Shown here piece by piece: positions 10,538-21,981 of a stretch of DNA of 64,000 nucleotides. Numbering within the stretch: the stretch's first letter is position 1; the number at the start of each line of letters is the position of its first letter. The stretch spans positions 14,586,902 through 14,650,901 of the forward strand of contig JAJEKV010000006.1 in the NCBI GenBank assembly GCA_021234155.1. Direction: 5' to 3'. Below the pieces are notes generated by a model. That model was not told the DNA's origin and ran no database searches. It was given only the letters and a program-made list of their open reading frames with translations. This stretch comes from Isoetes taiwanensis. Lineage: Eukaryota; Streptophyta; Lycopodiopsida; Isoetales; Isoetaceae. A program made the translations under genes and the position numbers.

Positions 10538-10790
10538 AAGGGCGCATGTAGTGCAGTTTCCCCGTCGACAACACATTTCTTATCATAACTTTTGACCCAG
10601 AGCTCTGTTTGAGATGATTTTTATTGCGTTGGAAAGCTTTCTCCGAGATCTTTTTGATAGTGTATGATATCAATATGTTTGGTTAAGTTATCTATGCTAA
10701 AACAGCAATTTTTCGGCCAGGTTTGGTAGGCTTTCACATCCTACTAGCTGATTAATACAGGATTGCGCTATTGGATATTGTTTTATGGCT
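10538..10790 (+). mobile_element. LINE 5'-region block, plus orientation
   Basis: This block is homologous to the reverse complement of about 21,000-21,229, which lies just upstream of the LINE ORF1 on the minus strand. Shared runs include CATAACTTTTGA, TTGCGTTGGAAAGCT, GATAGTGTATG and TTGGATATTGT, in the same order. It lies upstream of the LINE reverse transcriptase fragment at 11,029 in the same orientation. I read it as the 5' UTR of that LINE copy, whose ORF1 and ORF2 N-terminal half are missing. The 3' limit of homology is approximate. Confidence 0.55.
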
Positions 10791-10970
10791 CATTCCGAAT
10801 GAAGCTTGCAAAAAATTACCATGCATTTTTAGATTTTGAGGCAGTTATTAAGCAAATTCCAAGGCTTCTAGATCCTTGTGCTAACAAGCAGAAAAGTTTC
10901 CCACTTTGGTTTCTCACCACAAGAATCCATGGAGGCCAAAGGCTGCTGTTAAATTCCAGTTGAAAAATGT

Positions 10971-12916
10971 TTGTGTATGGGTGTTGCAAACTTTATGACT
11001 TTCAGAATAATGGGATCAATCTGCTCTATCTACCGTACTATTATGGTCAGTTCTCTCTTTGCAAAACTGTTGGCTGGCATCCTTGAGCAGCGGCTGACAA
11101 TATGGGCAGAGGAAACGGAGGTGCGAGCTCTTACACAGGCAGGTTTCCGGCCCAGACATTCCACCATTGATCATATCTTCACTCTGCGCACATTGATTGA
11201 GGATAGCAGGAATCGCCGGCAGAACCTGTACTGTTGTTTCGTGGATTTTGCAAAAGTGTTTCGACACAATACCCCGCAACAAGCTATGGGACAGATTGCG
11301 GTAGCTGGGGACCTCCTTGGACTTGCGAATCGCAAGATATAGGTCAGTCGAGGCATGCTCAGGGCCGGAATCACATCGGCAAAGACAAAATGGCGATCGG
11401 AGTAGCATAGGAGTGCGCCGGGGTTGCCCCCTCTTCCCCACACTCTTTGGCCTATACATTGATCAGTTGGAAGATTGGCTCTCTCGAGCATGGAGGTGCG
11501 GGCGCACATCTCATGCATCACACAATCCGCAACTCATATATGCCGACGACGCCAACCTCATGGCCTATACCCGGAGGACATGCAACGTCACCGGATGCTC
11601 TTGACACTTTTGCCAATTCACCGCATGCGAAGTTAACTTGGCCAAAACTAGGGTGCTTTGCTAGTTGCATCATCCCGTCGACCAAGGCTTCCCACATTCA
11701 CTTACCGGGGGCAAGAGGTAGAGGTGGCTCAGACCTACAAGTACTTGGGGATTGAGTTCTCAACTACCACCCATTGGGATGCAAAATCGTGCTATGGGGT
11801 CACGGCGGGTTGGAAAGCACTATATGCCATGCGTAACAACAGCCCACAAGGCGAGTTGTATGCTTGGGGCCACCAATCACATTTGTTTCGGCCTTGGTTG
11901 AGCGGTCCTTCCGCATGGGGCGTAAGTATGGGATCCTGATATCCCTCAACACTGGAATGACCTCGAAAGCAGTGCGAAGGCCTTCTTGGCACGGGCCCCG
12001 GGGTGAAGTCCACGCCCGCACAGATCCTACTCCGGAGATGTGCTTTCTACCCCTTCAATCGGGCGCATTGGAACGCCATATTGTTTACTTCCAAAAGGTG
12101 GTCGCTATGGCTGATACACGCCTTAACCTTGCTTTGGCCATGGCGATGGGTCCCCAACGCTGAAAATCCTCTTTGGAAAGACAAGCAAGCACAATGGTTC
12201 TCACGCTAGGGTGTGCGCAAACAGATGCGCCCGTCAGTCGAGAAAGAAAGATCACGCAGGCACTTAAACCGTACCTAGATGCTACTTTCCTTCGCAAGCT
12301 CGGGATGCGGAGGCTCGACGCGACGTTAAGTCGGGCACACTATCGCCACAAGTCAATCCTAGGCTCACAAGAGGCCCACACCAAGTTTGTACACCCCGGT
12401 GCCCATGAAGAAGCGCGGACTTATAGCTTCCATCCGCGATAGGTGCACATCGCCTACTGCATTGAAACAGGCGTTGGGCTCCGGGAAGCGAGAGCAAAGG
12501 CTTTTGCGGTGTTGCCACCAGGCGCGATTGAGGAAGAATGTCATGCCCTCCGGATCTCCCGGTTGCCCATATCCGAGCGATATGTTCTTACTAGTGCACG
12601 GTCACCGTTGCATCGGTTTATTGACTACGGCGTCCCGTGGGTTTGTTGGGGTCATACCTCCGTGGGAGGTTATGGATGCCGGGACTCATTTGTGTCCTAC
12701 GGGATGGTATTGAACTGTCCTATGCAATTTATGCGGTGTGCCCGGCATGCTTATTATGCGATAAAGGTTTTTCCCTTGAAAACCCTTGGTGCGGGGTTTT
12801 TTAATCACATCGATGTCGCTTGCTGCTCTCTCTCTCTGTTTGGGTCCCATAGGCCAATTGGTCTCCGTGGACGCTAAAAAACCTATTCTATTCTATTCTA
12901 TTCTATTCTATTCTTT
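10971..12916 (+). pseudogene. LINE ORF2 reverse transcriptase fragment, copy A
   Basis: Non-LTR retrotransposon reverse transcriptase spread over several plus-strand frames. Landmarks in order: YRTIMVSSLFAKLLAGILEQ (from about 11,030), QAGFRPRHSTIDHIFTLR, YCCFVDFAKVF then DTIPRNKLWDRLR after a frameshift near 11,260, GVRRGCPLFPTLFGLYIDQLE, the catalytic LIYADDANLMA (YADD at 11,538-11,549), and YKYLGIEFSTTTHWD. The remainder matches copy B through to the 3' end. Copy A lacks the endonuclease and everything before the YRTIM motif that copy B has. Several frameshifts and stops make it inactive. The 3' end (12,843-12,880) is followed by a (TTCTA)n tail at 12,884-12,916 instead of poly(A). Confidence 0.85.
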
Positions 12917-13227
12917 CCATCTTTATGGTAACTTTTACTTATGTTCTATTTGTTTTATTGTGATCAAATTCAAAAGCTACAGGTGATGAAAGCCTCAAAT
13001 GAATTCTAGTTTTTTTTCTGGTTTGAATTCTAAAATTTTTGTCACACCAGGGGGGAGGGGGGGGACGTCCCTAAGGCTCCGAAGGGGCCAATTTTTTTTT
13101 TTTTGCAACACAAACCATTAACATCCAACATATAAAAATTAAATCCCCCAACACATAACAACCAACACATAACAACCATTTGACATTAACAACCAACACA
13201 TAACTACCATTGACATTAATTAACACA
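12917..13227. other. Spacer with AACAACCAACACAT short repeats
   Basis: Between the two facing LINE 3' ends. Contains a T-run, and at 13,130-13,210 degenerate short repeats of AACAACCAACACATAAC. No coding signal. Confidence 0.5.
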
Positions 13228-13470
13228 ACCATTGGGTCCAACACATTTAAATTAAAATCCCCCTTAAACCCCCTTTGGTTTGGGTGCATATTCACACGGG
13301 GGGTGACTCCGGGCAATGAGAGCTGTTGGATAGGCATATTCACCCCTTATTCCTTAATCTACACCGTACGTAAAGTTCCTCGTTTGTGGGGTATGCAAGT
13401 ACAAAATTTGCTATACTATATAACAAGATTCTCAAAACTATAAGATTTCACGCGGAATACTATATGGTGT
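13228..13470. repeat. Dispersed repeat C, copy 1
   Basis: About 230 bp nearly identical to 17,880-18,118 in the same orientation. Key runs are CCCCCTTTGGTTTGGGTGCATATTC, TATTCACCCCTTATTCCTTAATCTACACCGTAC and GTTCCTCGTTTGTGGGGTATGCA. It contains a short inverted repeat (GGGGTGA ... TTCACCCC). Could be part of an unidentified element; no LTR or TIR hallmarks at its edges. Confidence 0.75.
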
Positions 13471-13983
13471 TATATCTATATACAAGTCCCTTGTTATTTA
13501 GGGACTGTATGAAACCAATTTATATTCATTGAGAAGCAACAATGAAGAAGTAATCATACAATCATATTATAGTTCAACCAAGTTGTGTACATGAACAGTG
13601 AGTGTGCTTAAGTGCCCCATAATTAACAACAAAAATATTAGAAACTCATAACCCTAACCTATAAGCCTAGGCAATAATACTTTTGTGTTGATTCGATAAA
13701 TCTTGAATGTTCTATTTGATGATATCCAAATTTGACCCAAAAATCCCAAATCCTCAACCAATATCAACCATTAATAACTATTTGTTGGGAATTAATTGTG
13801 TGTTGATTTGATAAACCTTGAATGTTTGCATTGTACATCCCTTAAGAGTTGCATTGTGCAATTTTCCTAGAAAAGAACATTTGTGCATTTGTGACGCTTG
13901 CAAGTGGTTCACGTAAATTAGATGAAGTTTAAGCATTCATAACAGAGCATTCCATAGTATATGAAGCAAATTAAGTGATACAT

Positions 13984-16730
13984 AGAATTATAGAATAGAA
14001 TAGAATAGAATATGATTTTATCGTCCACGGAGACCAACTGGCCTATGGGACCCAAGTACAAAGAGAGAGCAGCAGGCGTATTACTACCAGGATTAAAAAA
14101 CCCCCGCCCCGAAGGATTTTCGAGGGAAAAACCTTAGTAGCAATAAGGATGCTTTGACATCTTGCATGCTTATATACATAATCACAAGTACAAATTTGAG
14201 GTTAATGTCGGACGGGGGGCATAACCGAGTCCGCGGATCCATTACCTCCCTGAGGTACGATCCCAACAAGCCTACTGAGGTCGCTTTCGATAGCTCATGC
14301 AAGGCCCGATGGGGCACAACTAACCCAGCATATCGAGCCGGATATGCTTTGGTACGCCGGACGAGCTGGAGGGTGTGACTTTCATCCTCAATGGCGCCCT
14401 GTTGACGGCGGGACTCTGTCCTCACGCTGCTCCCGAATCCATCTCCCCGCCTCAATGCGAGGTGGTGTGCACCCGCGCGAATGGAAGCAATCACCCCGCA
14501 CTTTTTCATGGGTAGATGGGTGCGCAGGTAGTAGTGGTGTGGGCCCTCGTGAGCATGGGATTAACCCGCCGTCGATAATTTGCCACCTTGACATGTGATG
14601 GGCCTCTGCATCCCAAAGCTTGGCCATGAAGCAAGCATCCGGCAATGCTTCAAGGCAGGCAAGGTTCCTTCGGTGTATGCACCGGTCCACATCTGTGTGC
14701 ACGCACATTCCATAGCGAAACCACCGGGCTTGCTTGTCTTTCCAAAGAGGCTTTGAGTCGCCGGGCCCATCGCCACCGCCAAAGCAAGGTTGGGCAGCGG
14801 GCTTCATCCATAGCCACCACCTTCCGGAAGTAAATAAGGTGACGTTCTGCGCTCCTCCAGAATGGAAGGAAGCCCGCCTCACGGAGCAAGATCGATATGG
14901 AACCGTGGATTTCACTCCGATTGCCGGGGCAAGAAGGCCTTCCATACTGCTCTAGATCGCTCCAAGTGGTGAGGGATATCACCGGCCCCACACTTCTCGC
15001 CCCCATAGAGGAGGACCGGTTCAACCAAGGCCCCGAACAAGTGTGCCCGGTGACCCCATGCATACTGACTCCGCCTTGTGATTGTTGTTTTGCATTGCAT
15101 CTGGGGCTTTCCGACTGCAGTGACCCAGAACGATGGATGCATCCCAAAGTGTGGTAGTAGAAAACTGAATGCCCAAATACTTATAAGATCGAGCCACCTC
15201 CACTACCCGCCTCGGTAAGTGAATGAGGGAAGGCGTGGGTGCCGGGATGATGGTACCAAGACCCTTGTCTCTTGGCCAAGTTAACTCTCATGTCGGTTGA
15301 ATTGGCGAAAAAGTGTCCAAAGCATCCGGTGGCATTGCATGTCCTCACGGGGTATATCGCGGCGGGGGGCAACATCATCGGCATATATGAGTTGCCGGTG
15401 TATGGGTGCATCAATCGGCGCCTCCCGTGCTCGGCTAGCCATTCTTCTAGGCTGGTCAATGTACAAGCGAAGAGCATCGGGGATAGAGGGCAGCCTTGGC
15501 GCACCCCAATGCTACTAACAACGGGCTCCCCGGCGGTGTGAGACGGCCAGGAGCAAGCCTCGTATAGTGCAGTATATAGCGATTCTCGCAAGTCGGCCAA
15601 GGGGTCCCTAGTTTGTCTCAATCGTCCTACAACTTATCAGGAGAGCCTTTGTGTCCACAAAACAACAAGACAAATTACGGGCGTTGATTCAGGCTATCCT
15701 CTATGAGTGTTCGCCCAGTGAAGATATGGTCAATAGTAGAATGCCGGGGCGGAAGTCTACTGGAGAGCACTTGACTTCTCCATCCTCGCCCAAAAGTGTG
15801 GGTCGGTTGCTCAAGAATCCCTAAAGCAACTTGGCAAAGACAGAACTGACCATAATGGTGCGATAGTTGGTCGGGCGGGGGTCCCCTGCTTTGTATCACG
15901 GGCACAACTCTCTTTGGTAGTCCGGTCGCGGGGAAGCCTTCTTGCAATGCCACTGTTGAAGAGTCTTTGTGAGAACAGAGCACCATTTGACCCGCCCACT
16001 TGAGAAGCTGCGCATACCATCAAATCTGCTTTGCCTTCCGTTAGCGGCGTTGCAGGCCCGTTATGACATCCCCGATAATGACCCGGTTGCTAGGCACGCC
16101 TGCGGAGAATACTTGGTGCCCGCTTCCCCATTGGGTCATACAACGGCTTTGCAAGTATCTCACCCATTGTTCAGGGGTAATATTTCACGTGGTAGAACGT
16201 GCGGGGCTTACTCAAGATCTTTCTCCGAAGGCCCTAGGGTGGCGGTCTAGCGGACCAAACATCATTGTTGGTGCTCGCAAGGTACCGCTTTCTTGGTCTT
16301 GAGGAAGGAGCGGTATTGACGGGCGGCCTGCTTGGCGAATGGTGGGTCCAACACTTGGCGGAGCCATCGTTTCAGCTCCAGACATTCGTTATCGAACCAG
16401 TGATTGCGGGGGAAGGTGGTTGCAGCCCCTGTGGATCGTCGAGAGCGGCCTCTCCCAAAGCATCTGTCCCCTACCCTCAGAAGGAGCTGGTTCAGCTGGG
16501 CCGTCTGCTGTTGAAGTGTGGGGAGCTGCAGCACTCCTGGCAGCTCATGCTCAAGCATCCTCGCATAGACCGCCGCATGATCATAGTCCAGACGCAACCG
16601 TGGTACATGGGGTGTTGGGGCAATGGGTGCTCGGTTGGCCTGCCAATCTATCTGCAAGAACAGGGGCTGATGGTCTGAGTCTACTTCCTCGTCCCGGCCA
16701 CCTGTCCCGACACTAAAGCGAGTGATCAAG
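13984..16730 (-). pseudogene. LINE ORF2 endonuclease-RT fragment, copy B
   Basis: Minus-strand relative of copy A, longer at the 5' side. From 16,730 downwards: the end of the APE-type endonuclease domain (SDHQPL at 16,678-16,661), a linker, the YRTIMVSS region near 15,870, PPRHSTIDHIFTGRTLIEDS, IGVRQGCPLSPMLFACTL, and the catalytic YADDV (15,385-15,371). After these come the YKYLGIQFSTTTLWD stretch near 15,180 and the C-terminal region with Cys-rich remnants. Numerous frameshifts separate these blocks. The element is 5'-truncated in the endonuclease and ends with a conserved 3' terminus followed by (TTCTA)n, seen on the plus strand as TAGAATAGAATAGAATAGAA at 13,984-14,012. It faces copy A tail to tail. 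Confidence 0.85.
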
Positions 16731-16753
16731 TGTAGGCATTGCTCGACTGCTTT

Positions 16754-16895
16754 AGATTAAGTTCACATTATCTAGAGATGGCAACATATGATATTTGTGG
16801 ATATCTCTAGCTCCAAACTAAGGCAGATTAAGTTCACATTGCCTAGAGATGGCAGCATGTAATATTTTTGGATATCTCCAACTCTGAACTAAGGT
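16754..16895. repeat. Two-copy tandem repeat of about 72 bp
   Basis: AGATTAAGTTCACATT(A/G)(T/C)CTAGAGATGGCA...GGATATCTC...GAACTAAGG occurs at about 16,754 and 16,826. Non-coding. Confidence 0.8.
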
Positions 16896-17879
16896 ATCAC
16901 TGCACATTTTCTTATATTTTGATACCTTTCGTGATAGGTTACTCCAAACATTTTCATCAAAGTGCGAAATGCAAAAAAGGTGGAGTAGAATTTTGTGTTT
17001 GCCAAAAATGCTAGAGTTAATGCAAAAAAAGATGTAAGAATGGAGCAAAATGCGAGATATTATGTGTTTAAATCTCTCTGAACTATTCAGCTATCACCAA
17101 CGAGTGTTAAAAATAGTTGTTCACCTATTATTTTTTATAACATGTGAGCTCGCATACTCTTTTCCAGAACAATTATGGTTCATAGCAATGAATAATTGCT
17201 TAGACGCTGGTTCGTATCCATTGCAAACAATCTAACCTATAATGGTAAATAACTTCAACATATGAAATCTCTCAACAATTCCAAAGTCCTCTACTTGTAT
17301 ATCCACTCCAATCTGTTGTACAACTACTATAGGGGAGTTTGTCTTTATCCACAACAAAGGTATCCGTGGAGTATTTCTGATGTATCAACCCATTCCAACG
17401 GCTTCAAAAGAAGCCATGTACAATATAAATAAAAAAAATTTAAAACACTTTAACGTGGCTTCCAGAGCTACATTTTTTCAAGAAAAGGAATTCCCGATGT
17501 TACAAATGAAAGCAACCAAGATGATTTTTAACAAAAGGAATTGCCGATGTTACAAATGAAAACAATTAAGTCTAATTTACGCTGCTAATAGTAAATAGTA
17601 TTTTGTAAATTTTTCGCATGCTCAAATTAGATGTCCTACCATGACCACATAGGAAACTCCCTCTAGTGTGTTCCATTATAGCACATTTTAGAAATGTATT
17701 AGAAACAAACAATAAAGTAATGCAGTCTCATTACCTCAAAATGCCCTCTACTTTTAGCTTCCTTAGATAAAAATGTTATCCAAATGTAAAGAATAAGAAT
17801 GAAAAGTATAGACTAGCTGGCATGATCCCCTTCATTGCCTCTGGTCCTGCTACATAGGTACAAACACAAACAATTACAT
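16896..17879. other. No gene recognised, AT-rich
   Basis: AT-rich sequence with a small local repeat near 17,480-17,560 (AAAAGGAATTCCCGATGTTACAAATGAAA and a second copy starting at 17,534). No convincing frame. Confidence 0.4.
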
Positions 17880-18118
17880 CCAGCACTCTAAAATTAAATC
17901 CCCCTTGAAACCCCCTTTGGTTTGGGTGCATATTCGCACGAGGGGTGACTCCAGGCAACGAGAGCTGTTAGATAGGTATATTCACCCCTTATTCCTTAAT
18001 CTACACCGTACACAAAGTTCCTCGTTTGTGGGGTATGCATGTACAAAATTTACTATACTGTATAACAAGATTTACAAAATACTATAAGATTTGAGTAATA
18101 TACTACATGGTGTTATGT
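17880..18118. repeat. Dispersed repeat C, copy 2
   Basis: Direct-orientation partner of 13,228-13,470; see that entry. The two copies flank LINE copy B. Confidence 0.75.
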
Positions 18119-19423
18119 TCCAACAATGTTTCTATCGGGTTTTTCTTTCAGATCTATGCAAAAAAACCTTCTCTGAAGAGTCGGGTTCATTTTATGTTTT
18201 AAGCTTTTCCAATCTATTTCGGCAATATTTCCGTTGATCGTTTTGCTCAAATCGATGCGAAAGAATCTGAAAATATGAAGAATCTGAAGCTAAAAGTTAA
18301 ATCTTGCTACGGGACTCAAGTTTTCTGCTTGAATGCGCCCTAAATTGACACGCAGTTCTACATCCCCTGTTTTATCTGTATCTCTTTCTTTTGCTGTATG
18401 TATCTCTTTCTCCAGAAGAGCCCTGGCTATGGCATCTACGCTTTTCAGGAATCAAAAGTTCCAGAATCAGCAACTATAGTATGTATGCTCTCGAAAGATC
18501 ATAACTATATCATGAATGGATGAAAGAGGAAGCCATGGATCAAGCAAGAAGCTGGAAGAAGAAGCACAAAAGAAGCACAAAATGTGTTTGTAAATTTGAA
18601 TTTCACGCACGTGTTTCTTCAAATTTGAATTCCTGCACTTTCCTTTAACCTTCTTATTTCGATGCAGCCACCGATAAGCATTTCTCAAAAATAAAATAGA
18701 GGCCAATCTGGCAGAAATAGATCCGACAGCAAGAATATGAGCTTCCAGGTTTGATTCATTTTTATTTCTTACATATTTGCACTTCCGTTTCTGGCAGCCA
18801 TATTTTGATGCGTACTTGCAAAAAAGGATGTCATCTAGAAATTGTAACAAACTTATCTTGGTCTATACAAGATTATTTGGGCGATTTACACCTGCAGTTA
18901 CAGTAGCATCAAGCCTTGCCTCTGCCCTGCCCCTTCCTGTCAGCCCCTATCTATTCCAACTTCCGAATGTTGGCCCTCGCCCTGCTAATCAGTCCCAAAT
19001 CCGAATGTTGGCCCTCGCCTATTGCTTTCGGCATCACCCAAGCACCCAGCTCTTCCCGATAGCCCTATGATTTTGCCCACATCTGAATCCCCATTAACGC
19101 CTGATCGACTTGACCAGTCCAAATTTGTGGGTTTTTTTTATCTGGAGGAATTATTCAGCTTGCTAATCATAAATCTTACACTAACAATTATTAACAGGGA
19201 GGTTTTATATTTGAGATTTCAAGTTTGATCAATTTTGAAGCTTTTTTGCCTTCCACCATATTCATGCCAAGCATGAGTTTCTAGCCTGTTTTGGTATATT
19301 TTCATGCTAACAATTAGCTTTTTCTTTTTAGTTATTTTTGAGTCAAATTACTCTTTTTGGGTATTTTTTTAGGTGAACCAAATAAATTGTTGGGACGTAT
19401 TTTTGAGCCTTTTCATCTTATTT
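18119..19423. other. No gene recognised
   Basis: Contains short frames without known domains. A local duplication, CCGAATGTTGGCCCTCGCC, occurs at about 18,963 and 19,001. T-rich towards 19,240-19,420. Confidence 0.4.
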
Positions 19424-19620
19424 TCAAGATAAGATAAGATGAATTTTTACGTCCACGGGAACCCAACGGGTTATGGGACGGCACATGCAAGGGCAACAAC
19501 CCATCTAAAACCTGGGGACTAGGCCCCATCACGAAACACAATAATCAAATATTAAAAGGCTACCAAGAATAAGATAAGATAATGCTAATGCTAGTGGTAA
19601 AATTATGCTTATAAAATTAT

Positions 19621-20931
19621 CTAGACATAGCCAGTCCAAGGATTGGAAGGCCATTGATCTAGAATAATTGCTGCGCCTCCCCTGTACACTGCCCATTTCT
19701 TTTCCAGGCGGGCTGCCCTCACCTTGCAGAGCTCCTCCTTACGGTTACACAATTGAAGAGGGGAGAGGTCCTCCTGTACTGAGAAACTAGTCCCTCTGAG
19801 ATGGTTTCCATGCTGAAGAACATGTAAGCGGCTAAGAGTGTCTTGAAACCGAACCAAAAGATGGCGAGGACGATCAGGTCTTGCTGCTCCCACCCTAGTA
19901 GCGGAGACAACTCCACCAACCTTCACATGCATGACATCAGTGAAAAAATGCAAAGCAGCAGGGTAAAAGCATGAAAGGGTGTACGTACATTGTACTGAAT
20001 TGATGTACAAATATGGATACTTTTCACGTACATTTTGGTTATTTTTTATTTGTATAAACATACACTTTTCGATTTTATGTACTTTGCATATACATTTAAG
20101 CTAAATTTCGGATATGTTTTGGCTATGCATGTACTTTTTGGGTACTTTGGGTGATTTGTGTAATATAGCCACATGTACCAAAAGGGATACATTTATAGAC
20201 ACCCTTTCATGCTTTTACCCAGCATCCATATCAGAAAGGGCATCATCTTCTGCCTCTGCAACCCCTATAATACGCAAGTTCAGGCTCCGAGTAACAGAAG
20301 ATACTGAGGCAGCCTGCTCCTGTCTGCTAGCTCGGCACTGCGATTCCTGGTCCCCTTGGGATTGTGGAGATGTCTGTACGCCCACCTCAACATGTTCCAT
20401 TTCCAATGTCTGCACTTCCACTTCAACACAATGTTTCTTCTGTGGCTGTAATTCTGTATCTAGTGTCTGTACTGAGGCATCACTTGTGCCCACATACTGG
20501 GCTTTAGGGTCTGGAACGAAGGCATGTATTAACTGTAATAATTATGTCCATCTCTCAATAGACACGATCATAGATGTGGCCGTCATTCCTCCCTCAGAAT
20601 GAATGAGTCGTACCTGGTCATGAAGTGTAGGCGGCAAACACTGAACTTGCAGGTCTAGAGCACTTTGAAGATCCTCCCGATCTTGGAAGGTAAATGTACC
20701 AGGCCTGCTTGTGCCAATATGAAGAGGCCACTGGGGACCAAAAAGCGAAGATGGCAAATCCATTATTACACTGGAATTAGCTTGCCCCTGACCATGGAGC
20801 TGTATGCTAGACTGAGCACTTGTGGGACGAGGTACCTCCTGTGCAAACAATGATTCCTGAGTAGGAGGCTTTTTCTTTTCCCTGGCCATCCTTACACCAA
20901 ATCTCTCCTTATTACTGGCCCTTTCTGTCAT
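19621..20931 (-). pseudogene. L1-type ORF1 protein (RRM plus C-terminal domain), interrupted by a MITE
   Basis: RNA-binding ORF1p-like protein. The ATG at 20,931 opens a frame with a low-complexity N-terminus, then one in-frame TAA at 20,542-20,544, and the same frame resumes to a Gln-rich stretch. The RRM begins with LNLRIIGVAEAEDDA (near 20,260). A 260-bp MITE sits at 19,961-20,220. Beyond it the frame continues with FFTDVMHVKV, SATRVGAARPDRPRHLLVRF, then the C-terminal domain HVLQHGNHLRGTSFSVQEDL and ends at 19,621. Removing the MITE with one AGCA target copy leaves the frame unbroken across the junction. 'RPRHLLVRF' and 'L(R/K)G...V.EDLSP' are typical of the Transposase_22 / L1 ORF1 family. 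The stop and the insertion make it inactive. Confidence 0.75.
19961..20220. mobile_element. MITE, 260 bp, 22-bp TIRs, 4-bp target duplication AGCA
   Basis: The perfect terminal inverted repeats GGGTAAAAGCATGAAAGGGTGT / ACACCCTTTCATGCTTTTACCC lie at 19,961-19,982 and 20,199-20,220. They are flanked by AGCA on both sides (19,957-19,960 and 20,221-20,224). The interior is AT-rich with repeated GTAC motifs (GTACGTAC, TGTACTTTTTGGGTAC). The same family occurs at 50,106. No coding capacity. Superfamily not clear from TIR and TSD length alone. Confidence 0.88.
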
Positions 20932-21239
20932 GGTGAAGCTCTCTAAATGAAACCAAAGCGGCTGTATACAAAATTTAAATCAAAGCGGAAGCCTTAATCT
21001 AAAAGATCTGAAACACAATATCCAATACTGCAAACCCTACCAAAGCCGGCCGGAACAGGACTGTTTTGACACAGAAACCGTAACCAAAGATGGGCATACC
21101 ATACACTATCGAAAAGATCCTGGAGAGAGCTTTCCAACGCAATAAGCCTCACCTGAAACGGAGTCCTGGATCAAAAGTTATGCTAGAAACTGTGTTGCCG
21201 GCGAAAAGCTGCGCTACATGGCGCCTAGGGTTAACTAAG

Positions 21240-21869
21240 CAATTTTTACATCTTATCTATTTAGAATCTTATTATTATATTTGTGTATTGGATAGGAGGA
21301 AACACGCATACACATTTTACCTTTGATATTATTTCAAGATATTTAGAACTTTTATTTAGGAATACGAAACCATATTTGATATGCCATGGCTATTTGAAAC
21401 TTATTTTTAAGAATATCAAATTATGTTTGGTATGGCACTGTGGCTTCTTCTAGTTCATAATATCATCTAGAATTGTAGTTATGGCACTAACTTAGAGATT
21501 TCTATTTTCTGTAGTTTAACTCTTACCAGGCAGGTTTTTTAATTGTAAATCTCATATTTCACGTCAGTAATAGAAAATACTACTTATTTTGTGGTCTTCG
21601 TATCTTTGATGCATGATGCTATTATATGCATCCTGAGATGGGTTCTATTTTGGACTACATAAGAAAGCCCAAGCCCATCAATTTCAAAAACAAATTGTGG
21701 AAGTTGTTGGGATAAGGAAAGCTATAATGGAACTTTTTTTCTTGTATGAGATTTCGATTTTATAAAAGTAATTTGTTTGTTATTATTTTGTCTACTTTTG
21801 AAATGAAAAAGGAATAGGTACCCTTATTGTTCTTTTTTCTTCTTAAAGAAAAAGATCAAAAGTTTGCAA
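21240..21869. other. No gene recognised, AT-rich
   Basis: AT-rich, only short frames. A loose repeat of (A/C)CCATATTTGATATGCCATGGCTATT / TTATGTTTGGTATGGCACTGTGGCT is present at about 21,370 and 21,420. Confidence 0.4.
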
Positions 21870-21980
21870 TTATGTAATTTGATGATGTTTACGTATTTGT
21901 AAAAAAGCAATAAGAAATGTAAATTTGAATTCATCACTAAAAAACTACAACTTGAAAAATGTCCCAAAATTAAGACATAA
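21870..21980 (+). repeat. Left arm of a diverged inverted repeat pair of about 110 bp
   Basis: This stretch, ending TGTCCCAAAATTAAGACATAA, matches the reverse complement of 31,990-32,106. The last 20 bp are identical; homology then fades outward (GAAATGT.AATTTGAAT, ACTAAAAA). The inner edge is sharp on both sides, right after GACATAA. The pair encloses about 10 kb. Confidence 0.7.
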
Positions 21981-21981
21981 T

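Larger units (their letters stand above)
19424..21229 (-). mobile_element. ORF1-only (HAL1-like) LINE, minus strand
   Basis: From 5' to 3' on the minus strand: the LINE 5' block (21,229-21,000), an L1-type ORF1 (20,931-19,621), a short 3' UTR, a conserved 3' terminus (GTCCC...CCGTGGACGTAAAA, complement of 19,449-19,480) matching the ends of LINE copies A and B, and a tail of (ATCTT)n seen as AAGATAAGATAAGAT at 19,427-19,441. No reverse transcriptase lies between ORF1 and the 3' end. A second AAGATAAGATAA stretch at about 19,570-19,582 lies inside the 3' UTR. This arrangement equals the 'half-LINE' (HAL1) design known from mammals, but here it is an inference from one copy. Confidence 0.65.

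Noticed and set aside
13228-18118. Repeat C copies as a pair of LTRs
   Set aside because: Copies are only about 230 bp, show no TG...CA ends, no target duplication and no primer-binding site or polypurine tract; the content between them is a LINE.
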